Of a stretch of 30,995 bases of DNA, positions 17,946 through 25,318 are shown one piece after another (within the stretch, counting starts at the first letter, position 1; every line of letters begins with the position of its first letter). The position numbers and the translations under genes are program-made. The DNA comes from an uncultured Clostridia bacterium (lineage in GTDB: Bacteria > Bacillota > Clostridia > Lachnospirales > CAG-274): NCBI GenBank assembly GCA_910579745.1, contig CAJTVH010000037.1:1-30995 (forward strand), in the 5' to 3' direction. The notes beneath the pieces are model-generated. The model saw only the letters and a program-made list of their open reading frames with translations. It had not been told where the DNA came from and searched no databases.

Positions 17946-18142
17946 AAAATATTTTTTTCTTAAATATAGGGCATCTATCAATTAATTTCGAAGACTCCCC
18001 TATATCATCATAAATGCCGACAATCTTCATTTCATCACAGTCCGCAAACATCTTCAAACTATTTTTTAACTCTTAAGACTATATCTGTCAATCCGCACAT
18101 CAGACTTACTCGGGTATACAGAAGACATTTTTTTCTTTTCAT
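17946..18142 (-). pseudogene. Serine recombinase N-terminal remnant, frameshifted
   Basis: From an ATG at 18142 with a strong GGAGAGGAGG site the frame reads MKRKKCLLYTRVS, the N-terminus of resolvase/large serine recombinases with the catalytic Ser. It then breaks, since DNA coding for a degenerate YSL motif is out of frame. It resumes as SLKMFADCDEMKIVGIYDDI and LIDRCPIFKK in the frame that runs into the IS256 tail. Only about 55 of several hundred residues remain. Just upstream, GTGTTG/CAACAC (18182-18205) forms an inverted repeat that may be an old recombination site. Confidence 0.7.
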
Positions 18143-18529
18143 TCTACCTCCTCTCCAATATTTTGAAAAATATAATATGTAGTGTTGTGTAAACCTACGC
18201 AACACAATCAATTCACGCAAAACAAATTTTCTGTATTTCTCAATTATCCGCACCCATAGCCTTAGAACATATATAAAAACTCATTCAGCTATACAAAATA
18301 TTCAAATTCACTATAGCTTTGTCACGAAAAACTTGAGATAAACTTTGATTATCCCGAATTTTTCCGTTTCTCGCTCTAACAAACTTTATTTAATTGGTAT
18401 ACCTCAAATCAATTTTCAGATACACTCTAATAAAAGTATCATTTGTAATGATAGTTACTTATAAAATCTCTAATTCAATCAACATTCCTGTTTACATTTT
18501 AGGCAATACAGAGGACTGTCAGACATATC
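18143..18529. other. Intergenic DNA with a solitary family-1 MITE end
   Basis: No gene is visible. CAATTTTCAGATACACTC ending at 18427, followed by TAA, is a right-hand terminal repeat of the family-1 elements; it matches the right end of the 21308-21561 element (AATTTTCAGATACACTC). TTTAATTGGTATACC just inside it resembles sequence near 9206. I found no good left partner, so it may be a truncated element. Confidence 0.5.
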
Positions 18530-19401
18530 TCATTTCATCCCTAAATCCCAAATATTTAATTGTTTAGCAAAATTTTTTTCCTCAAAAGTACTCAGATACT
18601 GAAATATCCGTTCGTTATTATAAATAATCCCGTTCTTTCCGCATTTATCATAAAATAATTTCATCAAGCGATTTTTATCTGGACTTTCAATCACATACTT
18701 ATTTCCGTATGTACGTATGTATTTCTCTTTTAACTGTGGAAACAGTCGGTCTAACTGCTCATAAAAATACTCTCTGTTTCCTTCACGAAGTGTTAATCCC
18801 ATTCCAAAGCAAATAACGCCATAGACTTTCGCTTCAACACACATATCTAAAATACCATAAATATTGTCCTCTGTATCGTTGATAAATGGTAAAATCGGCG
18901 TTAGCCATACAATGGTGGGTATTCCTACATCTCTCAATCGTTTTAATACCTCAAAGCGTTCTCTTGTTGTACTAACATTCCGCTCAATTTTTCCGCATAA
19001 ATCTTCATCATAAGTAGTCAAAGTTATTTGCACCACACATTTTGTCTTCTCGTTTATTTTCCGTAAAAGATCTAAATCACGCAAAATAAGATCTGACTTC
19101 GTAATAACTGTAAATCCAAACCCGTATTCATATATCAAACGCAAAGCTTTTCTAACATTTCCAAAGGGATATAAGGATCTGTCATAGAACCCATACCAAT
19201 CATACATTTTTTTCGTTTACGCTTAAGGGCATATTCTAATAGGTCAATAGCGTTTTCTTTAACCTCAATATCTTCAAAAGCATGTTCCATATGATAGCAC
19301 TTGCTCCGGGAGTCACAATAAATACATCCATGAGAACAGCCTCGATATAAATTCATTCCGTTTTTTGTGGATAATATTCCTTTCACTGTCACAAAATGCA
19401 T
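18530..19401 (-). pseudogene. Radical SAM protein, SplB-like (DNA repair photolyase-related), frame broken
   Basis: The frame from ATG 19401 (RBS AGAGAGGAT) contains NLYRGCSHGCIYCDSR, the CX3CX2C iron-sulfur/SAM motif, and GMGSMTDPYIPLE, then stops at 19135. The continuation lies in another frame, with RKALRLIYEYGFGFTVITKS, VVQITLTTYDEDLC, IVWLTPILPFINDTEDN and YGVICFGMGLTLREGNREYF, and ends at 18530. The proteins of this COG1533-type family read straight through; here a short deletion of non-multiple-of-three length, just after PLE at about 19155, appears to have removed a few residues and the frame. Everything else is well preserved, so the break is recent or an assembly error. It is probably cotranscribed with the ClbS-like gene (6-nt gap). 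The substrate is unknown; relatives range from spore photoproduct lyase to uncharacterised proteins. Confidence 0.85.
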
Positions 19402-19406
19402 TTTCT

Positions 19407-19955
19407 TTATCCTCTCTTATTTACACAATTTTTCTTGTGCGCCTTTAATTTTTTCATAGCCCAGTCATAGTGACTTGCTGTAGCGCTAACAAAATACGAG
19501 CCTAAAACACTTCCGCCAACCCATTTATAAGCTCCTTTGGAAAACAGCTCCTCATTTGAAAAAGTTTCCGCTAACTTCATAACTTCATCATGAGATTTTT
19601 GAAACATACTCTTCGCGTTGTCTAATGATGTATTTTGATGTTTTTTCCAAAATTCCACATTCATATTTCCATAGGTTTTCCAATTATAAGGCTTTGGAAT
19701 AAATGGTTTATTATCACCACTTTTATTTGTTTGTATCCAATTAAGCAAAAGCTGATGCCATTCATAGAGATGAATTAAAATATCCCTAAGATTTATATCT
19801 CTTTTCCAATGAGCCTCTTTCTTCTTCACATCACCAGAAAAATTAAAAGGTGTTGATAACTCTTGTTCCGTTAATCCAGAAATAATGGTATTCAGCTTTT
19901 CATAATTTATAGTTGCCACGGTTAATAAATCTGTTTTTGTCGTTGGTCTGCTCAT
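19407..19955 (-). CDS. ClbS/DfsB-family protein (DUF1706, four-helix bundle)
   Basis: Small soluble protein of 182 residues. Start MSRPTTKTDLLTVATINYEK, then WKRDINLRDILIHLYEWHQL, PKPYNWKTYGNMNVEFWKKH, and near the end ASHYDWAMKKLKAHKK. This is the ClbS/DfsB pattern with the conserved RDxLxHLxEWH and NWKTYxxMN. ClbS itself protects colibactin producers by opening the toxin's cyclopropane; most homologues are of unknown function, so a self-protection or DNA-damage role here is an inference. I chose the ATG at 19955 because AGGAAG lies 6 nt upstream; the ATG at 19961 abuts that site. It is followed at 6 nt by the radical SAM gene and preceded by the WYL regulator, whose stop codon overlaps its promoter/operator. 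Confidence 0.88.
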   Translation of the reverse strand: MSRPTTKTDLLTVATINYEKLNTIISGLTEQELSTPFNFSGDVKKKEAHWKRDINLRDILIHLYEWHQLLLNWIQTNKSGDNKPFIPKPYNWKTYGNMNVEFWKKHQNTSLDNAKSMFQKSHDEVMKLAETFSNEELFSKGAYKWVGGSVLGSYFVSATASHYDWAMKKLKAHKKNCVNKRG

Positions 19956-20106
19956 GTTCATCTTCCTTTCTCTTAGCTTCTTTTGAAACTATATAATCGC
20001 ATCAATTCTATAAAATAACTTTTATGACTCTATAGAAATTACTGTAAAATTCCAAAAAAAGTCTATTGTCATAAATCAAAAATTTTAAACTTTCACTTAT
20101 AATTTT

Positions 20107-20135
20107 ACCATAGTAATATTGACACCTTATGTCAA
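20107..20135 (-). promoter_or_regulatory. Operator-promoter of the clbS-like/radical SAM unit
   Basis: TGACACCTTATGTCA (20120-20134) is an inverted repeat with arms TGACA/TGTCA. On the minus strand it supplies TTGACA (20135-20130) as a -35 box, followed by 17 nt and TATGGT (20112-20107). A repressor on the palindrome would cover the -35 and spacer. The same palindrome occurs before the WYL gene. It overlaps the regulator's stop codon. Confidence 0.6.
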
Positions 20136-21028
20136 TATTTATTTTTTTCATATATCAATTTTGCCTGTTCCGCTATAACTTCTTTTAAATAAGCAGGGGA
20201 AAGTATGTCTACCTGTATTCCAAACGATAAAAGAAACCCTATTAGCCATGCGTCTTCCGGCATTTTAGCGGAAGCGATTAAATCACCATTAGCTTGTCGC
20301 TGTACTTGCGTTTTATCAAACTCATCATAAACACGATATGCCATTTCTTTTGGAAAACGAAGTGTAATCTGATTATATTCTCCCTTGAAAGTGTCTATCG
20401 GTTCAGGAAAATCACGAAGCTGAAAACTTTCATTCAAAATCTCTAAATTTAAAATACGATTTAATTTGAATGTTCGTAGATCTTGTTTATCTGCGCAAAA
20501 CGCTTTCAAATACCACGCTTTCGCTTTATAAACAAGCTTTAATGGCCGCACTATTCTCTCATTTATAGCCTCATAAGAACTCACGTAATGGATTTTAATA
20601 TTTCTGCGATTAATTACCGCTGATTTCAGTAACTCAAATTTTTCATTGTCAAAATCTTTATTTCCCCATCTGGAAAAATCAACTTCAAGCCAATTCTCTG
20701 AGTCAAGATTAAAGATTGCGGAAAGTTTCTGCAATATTTGACTACTTCCAATATTCTGTATAACATTTATACTTTGTAAGGCTATAAGAATTTCCCTCTT
20801 TTCTTCTTCTGACACTACAGCTTTATCCAAGACAAAATCGTTCATTAAACGAATACCACCATTTCTGCCCACTTCCGCGTAAATGGGGATACCCGCTTCA
20901 CTCAGGGCATCAATATCTCTATAAATAGTTCTAACCGATACTTCAAACATTTCCGCTAATTCTAGAGCGGTAGCCTGTCCATTATCAAGTAAATAGTACA
21001 CAATTTTAAATAATCTGCTTTCCCGCAT
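20132..21028 (-). CDS. WYL-domain transcriptional regulator (YafY/DeoR-like HTH)
   Basis: 298-residue regulator. N-terminal winged helix (SRLFKIVYYLLDNGQATALE, then FEVSVRTIYRDIDALSEAGI, the HTH_11 recognition region), an RNGGIRL wing, then a WYL domain at about 130-200 with VRPLKLVYKAKAWYLKAFC and LRTFKLNRI, and a C-terminal WCX-type domain. WYL proteins bind nucleic-acid-like ligands and several (for example PafBC and DriD) respond to DNA damage. I placed the start at ATG 21028 because AAAGGGG lies 8 nt upstream; the ATG at 21034 is only 2 nt from it. Adjacent palindromes upstream and downstream suggest that it controls itself and the ClbS/radical SAM unit; repressor or activator cannot be told. 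Confidence 0.9.
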   Translation of the reverse strand: MRESRLFKIVYYLLDNGQATALELAEMFEVSVRTIYRDIDALSEAGIPIYAEVGRNGGIRLMNDFVLDKAVVSEEEKREILIALQSINVIQNIGSSQILQKLSAIFNLDSENWLEVDFSRWGNKDFDNEKFELLKSAVINRRNIKIHYVSSYEAINERIVRPLKLVYKAKAWYLKAFCADKQDLRTFKLNRILNLEILNESFQLRDFPEPIDTFKGEYNQITLRFPKEMAYRVYDEFDKTQVQRQANGDLIASAKMPEDAWLIGFLLSFGIQVDILSPAYLKEVIAEQAKLIYEKNKY

Positions 21029-21068
21029 CAACATTTCCCCTTTCAATAATATAATATCACTTATATCA

Positions 21069-21083
21069 TGACATTATATGTCA
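21069..21083. promoter_or_regulatory. Palindromic operator upstream of the WYL regulator
   Basis: TGACATTATATGTCA is a perfect 6-bp inverted repeat (TGACAT/ATGTCA) with a 3-nt centre. It closely matches TGACACCTTATGTCA at 20120, and both are followed by AATATTTATT on the plus strand. On the minus strand it also provides TTGACA, although the matching -10 is poor. It is likely the autoregulatory site of the WYL protein. Confidence 0.6.
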
Positions 21084-21307
21084 ATATTTATTATACCCGC
21101 TTATTCCTTTAATAACAACCATTTAAATATGACTTATACTTAGAATTAACTTTGATAATATAGCCACTTTTAAATTAAATTATAATAGAATATTATAATT
21201 CTATTATAGGCAACTAAGAAATTTATTCATTATTATTGTAATAAAATTATAGTTTTTAAGCCATTAAATTCTCTTTTTTAAAAAGTTGTAAAAAAACATT
21301 TTACTTA

Positions 21308-21561
21308 GAGCGTATCTAAAAACTAAGAGTGATTTGTACTATTTAAACAAAATAGAAAAGTAGTATAAATAAAAACTAAAAAAAAGGATACTAATTTATT
21401 ATATCGTGTGGCAATCCATCTGAAAACTTTAAATTTATTAAAAAAGTATTATTTGCTCATCGCTGATTTAATATCTTCTGTTGCTATTGTTTTTTCTTTA
21501 TTTTTGATTTATTATAGCTCAATCCTTGGTTTTGCACAAATTTTAATTTTCAGATACACTC
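21308..21561. mobile_element. Family-1 inverted-repeat element, 254 bp (copy C)
   Basis: Bounded by GAGCGTATCTAAAAACT and TTTTCAGATACACTC, with TTA on the left and TAT on the right, again compatible with a TA duplication. The interior differs from the other two copies and holds a 67-codon frame rich in hydrophobic residues (YSSILGFAQILIF near its end). This could be the 3' remnant of a transposase, since the frame crosses the right end as IS-encoded frames sometimes do, but similarity is too weak to claim. The right end is most like the solitary end at 18427. Confidence 0.6.
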
Positions 21562-21752
21562 TATGTAAAATCATTCTTTGCTTTATAAAAATTAAAAAAA
21601 TAGAAATATAGCAATAAAAAATTTTCATTCATCATATCTACTTGTTATATATATAGATAACAAAAATGTGTTTATGTATACTCTTCATAAATTGATTATA
21701 TTTTTGTTGAATTGCTGTAAATTATATTGATGAGTTTATGAGTATTTGCCTA
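21562..21752. other. AT-rich intergenic DNA
   Basis: No gene, repeat or strong hairpin is visible between the family-1 element and the promoter of the RseC-like gene. Confidence 0.4.
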
Positions 21753-21781
21753 TTGATTTTTTTTGAAATATTTTGTATAAT
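21753..21781 (+). promoter_or_regulatory. SigmaA-type promoter of the RseC-like gene
   Basis: TTGATT (21753-21758), a 17-nt spacer and TATAAT (21776-21781). Transcription would start near 21788, leaving about 210 nt of untranslated leader. Confidence 0.65.
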
Positions 21782-21787
21782 TATATT

Positions 21788-21999
21788 AACTCTTCCGGGT
21801 ACGAATCTTTAATTGTTTATAACCAACATGATTTTTACGGGATAATAGTTTTCTTTATGTGGATTTGTAGGTTGCACTTTAGTATGTAAAACGAGGAATC
21901 ATAAAGAGCTAAAACCACCTTGTTTTAAGGTTTTAAGCCCTATCGATAACCGGCTCGGCAGAGTTTTTTGTATTTTTATTTTTAAAGGGGTTTTATTTT
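21788..21999 (+). promoter_or_regulatory. Long 5' leader with hairpins and a T-run, unassigned
   Basis: The leader includes a 5-bp stem ACCTT-GTTTT-AAGGT near 21920-21935, then AGCC/GGCT around TATCGATA, then CTCGGCAGAG followed by GTTTTTTGTATTTTTA. A T-run after a possible stem, about 35 nt before the start codon, resembles an attenuator. I do not recognise a known riboswitch class. The RBS AAAGGGG lies 10 nt before the ATG. Confidence 0.4.
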
Positions 22000-22419
22000 A
22001 TGGCTGAAACGGGTTCTGTTATAGATATTGAAGGTGATAAAGTTATTGTTAAGCTTCAAAGAACAGAGGCCTGCGCAAAATGCGGAGCTTGTAGCGTAGG
22101 CATGAAAACACAGGATATGCTTATAAAAGCGCATAATCAATGTGACGCTATTATAGGGGACGAGGTTGAAATTGAGCTTGAGGAGTCAAATTTTATCGTT
22201 GCGGTAATGATTATGTATGGATTGCCTTGAGTAGCTTTAGTTTTGGGAACTGTTATCGGGATGTTTTTTACAAAGTTAATTGGGTTAAGCTATAATGAAC
22301 TTATTGGATTTGGATTTGGGATTTTATGTGTAATTATTACTTATATTTGGATAAAGAATAAAGAAAATTATTGGAAAAATAAAAATTTTATACCTAAAGC
22401 TATAAAAAAAGTTAATTAA
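22000..22419 (+). pseudogene. RseC/SoxR-reducing-system family protein, interrupted by an in-frame TGA
   Basis: The frame MAETGSVIDIEGDKVIVKLQ, then EACAKCGACSVG (the family cysteine cluster), KAHNQCDAIIGDEVEIELEE and a first membrane helix (IVAVMIMYGLP) stops at TGA 22228-22230. The same frame then continues without interruption as VALVLGTVIGMFFTKLIGLS, a second helix and a basic tail to TAA at 22417. Total 139 codons, the normal size for RseC (two helices, Cys cluster). So one nonsense codon splits it, where the family usually has Leu. RseC proteins are linked to the Rnf complex and to SoxR reduction; no rnf gene lies here. Either a recent inactivation, a sequencing error, or a truncated protein with one helix. 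Confidence 0.85.
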
Positions 22420-22724
22420 TGTAAAAGATCTTAAATAATTTTTTAAAAATTGCTATTTTGTGAATTAGACCTGCTTAAAACCATTGTAATAATTGAAAAA
22501 TCTGCGTTAAGTGATATTACTATATCTACTATCAATACATTTTATATCAATTTTTATAAAGAAAGTCTATGTCTTAGAAAAGTAAAAACATATAAAATAT
22601 ACATTGTATTATTGATTAATGTTTAACATAGATTAAAACTGTTCCTCATATATGCATTATAAAGAGGAACTAGAGTTACTAATTTATTATTTTTTTAATA
22701 AAACTTAGAAACAATTATAAGAAA
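22420..22724. other. AT-rich intergenic DNA
   Basis: No supported gene or structured repeat. A weak inverted pair, GTTCCTC at about 22641 and GAGGAAC at about 22664, could form a hairpin (7-bp arms) and might end the RseC transcript, although no T-run follows. Confidence 0.4.
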
Positions 22725-22994
22725 AGCTGCAAAAGACTTAATTAGCCCTGTAATACAGGGAAAATTTTTGAACTAAAACATATAATTAAACTTATCAGTA
22801 AAATACTTTACAGATTGATGAGATTGAAACTGAAATTAAATATAATCAATTATAAGTAATTTTGATGATAAATTATCCTATAGGTCTATTATTATTGCCG
22901 AAATAGGTATTTTTTCAATGTTTGCTTCACTTGATAATATATTTGCTTGTAAAGGCTTATTTGCAGCAAAGTCGGATAATGGCCTATCTATTTA
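22725..22994 (+). pseudogene. IS110-family transposase remnant
   Basis: Broken pieces in several frames: an AKDLISPVIQGK-like piece, FELKHIIKLIS, QIDEIETEIK, then IIIAEIGIFSMFASLDNIFA with CKGLFAAKSDNG. This order matches the middle of IS110-family transposases, where a QIDxIExxI helix is followed by the AEIGDxxRFxSPxxLxAYAGLxPxxxQSG region. At least two frameshifts and a large deletion separate them. No element ends were found. Confidence 0.65.
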
Positions 22995-23054
22995 GTATCA
23001 GTATCTTCATAGTTTGAAAAGCCACTTGAGCATGTTGAAAAGCCACATATATGT

Positions 23055-23218
23055 TTTTATGATTTGAGTCACCCAACGGCGACATTATTAGATAAATATG
23101 GTGTGAACCCTATAACAATAAAAAAATTCTCGGACACTCAACCCAAGATTTAACAAGCTCTGTCTACATACATAAAAATTTAGAGGAATTAAAAAAGTCC
23201 ATCAATCTTATACCTTAA
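23055..23218 (+). pseudogene. Tyrosine recombinase (phage-integrase family) C-terminal remnant
   Basis: FYDLSHPTATLLDKYGVNPI, then after a one-base shift in an A-run (about 23125) LGHSTQDLTSSVYIHKNLEE and LKKSINLIP, stop at 23216. This is the catalytic end of a tyrosine recombinase: DLRHT has decayed to DLSHP (catalytic Arg lost), GHS is intact, and the nucleophile Tyr lies in SVYIH. The N-terminal part is missing. Confidence 0.8.
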
Positions 23219-23341
23219 TAGACATTTTTTAATAAAATAATTTGTATATTGTAAACATATTATTTTATTAAATAATATAAGCTTTAATAAAGTTTTAAAT
23301 CTAAAATGGCTAATTTATACCATTTTCAGTTTGTATTCTTA

Positions 23342-23490
23342 GAGCGTATCTGAAAACTAAAATATGCACAAAAAATTATTAAAAAATAAACCGAAACAGA
23401 AATGTATTTCTGTTTCGGTTTATTTTTTAATAATTTTTTGGATATTTCGCGTATATAACTGATAGCTTATGATAGTTTTCAGATACGCCC
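23342..23490. mobile_element. MITE-like palindromic element (family 1, copy B, best preserved)
   Basis: 149 bp with ends GAGCGTATCTGAAAACT and AGTTTTCAGATACGCCC (16 of 17 bases complementary), flanked by TTA and TAA. The centre is a perfect 34-bp stem (23370-23403 with 23406-23439) around a 2-nt loop, including CCGAAACAGAAAT and its complement, followed by TTTATTTTTT. It has no coding capacity. The perfect stem suggests that it is younger than the copy at 9287. As RNA it would act as a strong hairpin and probably a terminator in either direction. Confidence 0.9.
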
Positions 23491-23664
23491 TAAAAGGAAT
23501 AAATAAAGAAGCTTATTAAAATATTTGTAAATTATTCAACTCTAAATAAAATATTTGATTGAATTATTAAAATTAGACATTATTATATATAATGCTAATA
23601 CCTAAATTATATTATAACAGACTGGCTTAAAACTACCATAACATTATTTATATCCATATATATA

Positions 23665-23710
23665 AAAATAAAACCTTGCCAAAGCAAAGCTCTAACAAGG
23701 TTTTATTTTT
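23665..23710. terminator. Terminator of the spc/alpha ribosomal operon
   Basis: Perfect 14-bp stem AAAATAAAACCTTG/CAAGGTTTTATTTT with a 17-nt loop. Read on the minus strand it ends in TTTTATTTTTATAT and starts within the rplQ stop codon. It also looks functional on the plus strand. Confidence 0.88.
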
Positions 23711-24245
23711 ATACTAATTCAATAATAACTTCTTCGGCGCCGTCGCCACGTCTCGCTCCAAGCTTAATTATACGAGTGTAACCGCCATTTCTGTCAGTAT
23801 ATTTAGGAGCGATTTCCTCAAACATTTTTTTAGCCATATCAACACTTTTGGTATTCGCTCTCTTCTTTCTTCCATCAGCGGGAACTTCTGTAACAGGATA
23901 AAGAACGCTGAGAATTTTTCTTCTTGCGTTTAATCGAGAAGGATTATCTTTTTTGATGGTTTTTTCAACTTCATCAAAAACAGTAACTCTTTTACCATTA
24001 ACATCCTCTTTAACTCTTTTACCATTAGCGTCTTTTTTCGCGACCTTAGCGGTAACAGTAACCTCTGTAAAATTATCCTTTTCTTTTACAGCGAGAGTAA
24101 TAAGCTTTTCAGCAATTTTTCTAATTTCTTTAGCTTTTGTCTCAGTAGTTTTAATTTTTCCATGATATAATAAATTAGTCACCTGATTACGAAGCAAAGC
24201 TTTACGCTGGCTTGTAGTACGACCAAGTTTTCTGTATCCGGCCAT
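23709..24245 (-). CDS. rplQ: 50S ribosomal protein L17
   Basis: Large-subunit protein at the end of the alpha operon; 178 residues. N-terminus MAGYRKLGRTTSQRKALLRN and the C-terminal GGYTRIIKLGARRGDGAEEV are diagnostic. Compared with the roughly 115-130 residues of many bacterial L17 proteins it has an insert of about 50 residues in the middle (about 65-125), rich in Lys, Val and Asp (TAKVAKKDANGKRVKED, with NGKRV repeated), as is seen in various Clostridia. The ATG at 24245 follows AAGGAGG. It is 18 nt behind rpoA. Confidence 0.97.
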   Translation of the reverse strand: MAGYRKLGRTTSQRKALLRNQVTNLLYHGKIKTTETKAKEIRKIAEKLITLAVKEKDNFTEVTVTAKVAKKDANGKRVKEDVNGKRVTVFDEVEKTIKKDNPSRLNARRKILSVLYPVTEVPADGRKKRANTKSVDMAKKMFEEIAPKYTDRNGGYTRIIKLGARRGDGAEEVIIELV

Positions 24246-24263
24246 TACTAAACCTCCTTAAAA

Positions 24264-25223
24264 TTAATCATCATTCGGACTTAAAGAAAGTCCAAGTTCA
24301 TTCATTTTATTAAGCACTTCTTCCAAAGACTTACGTCCCAAATTACGCACTTTCATCATGTCTTCCTCTGTTTTGTTAGCAAGATCTTCCACCGTATTAA
24401 TACCGGCGCGTTTAAGACAGTTGTAAGAACGAACAGAAAGATCAAGTTCCTCAATACTAAGTTCAAGAACCTGTGTTTTCTTATCTTCCTCTTTCTGTAC
24501 CATAATCTCGGTATTCATAGCGGCGTCAGATAAGTTGACAAATAAGTTCAAATGTTCATTAAGAATTTTCGCGCCCAAACTTACCGCGTCTTCAGGAGTA
24601 ATAGTTCCGTTCGTCCAAACCTCAAAAGTTAGTTTGTCATAATCCGTAATATTACCAACACGTGTATCCTCTACAAGAAAATTAACCCTTCGGACAGGTG
24701 TGTAAAGAGAGTCCACTGGAATCATTCTAATAGGCTGATCGGGCTTCTTGTTTTTTGACGCCTCGACATAGCCTCGACCTCTTGTAATGGTTATTTCAAT
24801 AAATAACTTACTGTTGGGTCCTCCGCTTAATGTAGCGATATGCAGTTCGGGATTAAGAATTTCAATATCGGCGTCAACTTTAATATCTCCGGCAGTAATT
24901 ATGCCTTCACCAACAAAGTCAATATAGGCCATCTTTGGTTCATAACTGTCAGTATTACTTTTTATAGCAAGATTTTTAAGATTCAAAATAATCTCTGTAA
25001 CATCTTCTTTAACACCAGGAATAGTACTGAACTCATGTAAAACTCCCTCAATTTTGACGTTACTTACAGCTTGACCGGGTAAAGAGGAAAGTAAAATTCT
25101 TCTCAAAGAATTTCCTAAAGTTGTACCATAACCTCTTTCCAATGGCTCAACGATAAATTTACCATATTTTCCGTCCTGTGATTTCTCAGCAATATCAATG
25201 CGAGGCTTTTCAAATTCAAACAC
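24264..25223 (-). CDS. rpoA: DNA-directed RNA polymerase subunit alpha
   Basis: Alpha subunit, which nucleates RNA polymerase assembly; 319 residues. N-terminal assembly domain with GYGTTLGNSLRRILLSSLPG and SAVSNVKIEG-like sequence, a charged linker (EEDKKTQVLEL) and the C-terminal UP-element/activator-binding domain with LDLSVRSYNCLKRAGINTVE and RNLGRKSLEEVLNKM. The start is GTG at 25223 with AAGGGGG upstream; the nearby ATG is out of frame. It lies between rpsD and rplQ as in other Firmicutes. Confidence 0.98.
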   Translation of the reverse strand: MFEFEKPRIDIAEKSQDGKYGKFIVEPLERGYGTTLGNSLRRILLSSLPGQAVSNVKIEGVLHEFSTIPGVKEDVTEIILNLKNLAIKSNTDSYEPKMAYIDFVGEGIITAGDIKVDADIEILNPELHIATLSGGPNSKLFIEITITRGRGYVEASKNKKPDQPIRMIPVDSLYTPVRRVNFLVEDTRVGNITDYDKLTFEVWTNGTITPEDAVSLGAKILNEHLNLFVNLSDAAMNTEIMVQKEEDKKTQVLELSIEELDLSVRSYNCLKRAGINTVEDLANKTEEDMMKVRNLGRKSLEEVLNKMNELGLSLSPNDD

Positions 25224-25279
25224 TCATTCGAACCCCCTTATAGATTAACATAAATATTATAAATATACTATTATTGTGA

Positions 25280-25308
25280 ATCCGAAGGAGTATAAACCTC
25301 CTTCGGAT
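25280..25308 (-). other. Intercistronic hairpin between rpsD and rpoA
   Basis: Perfect 11-bp stem ATCCGAAGGAG/CTCCTTCGGAT with a 7-nt loop, beginning 10 nt after the rpsD stop. No T-run follows on the coding strand, so it is not a simple terminator. Its first arm holds an AAGGAGG sequence but no start codon follows. It may be an mRNA processing or stability element, or a leader element for rpoA. Confidence 0.6.
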
Positions 25309-25318
25309 AAAAATATTA

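Noticed and set aside
21408..21611. 67-codon hydrophobic frame across the right end of the 21308 element as a real membrane protein
   Set aside because: It starts without an RBS inside an inverted-repeat element and shows no convincing family similarity; at most a transposase remnant.
22228..22230. TGA in the RseC-like frame as selenocysteine or reassigned Trp
   Set aside because: No other gene in the window uses TGA as sense, several use it as stop, and no SECIS-like stem was seen just downstream.
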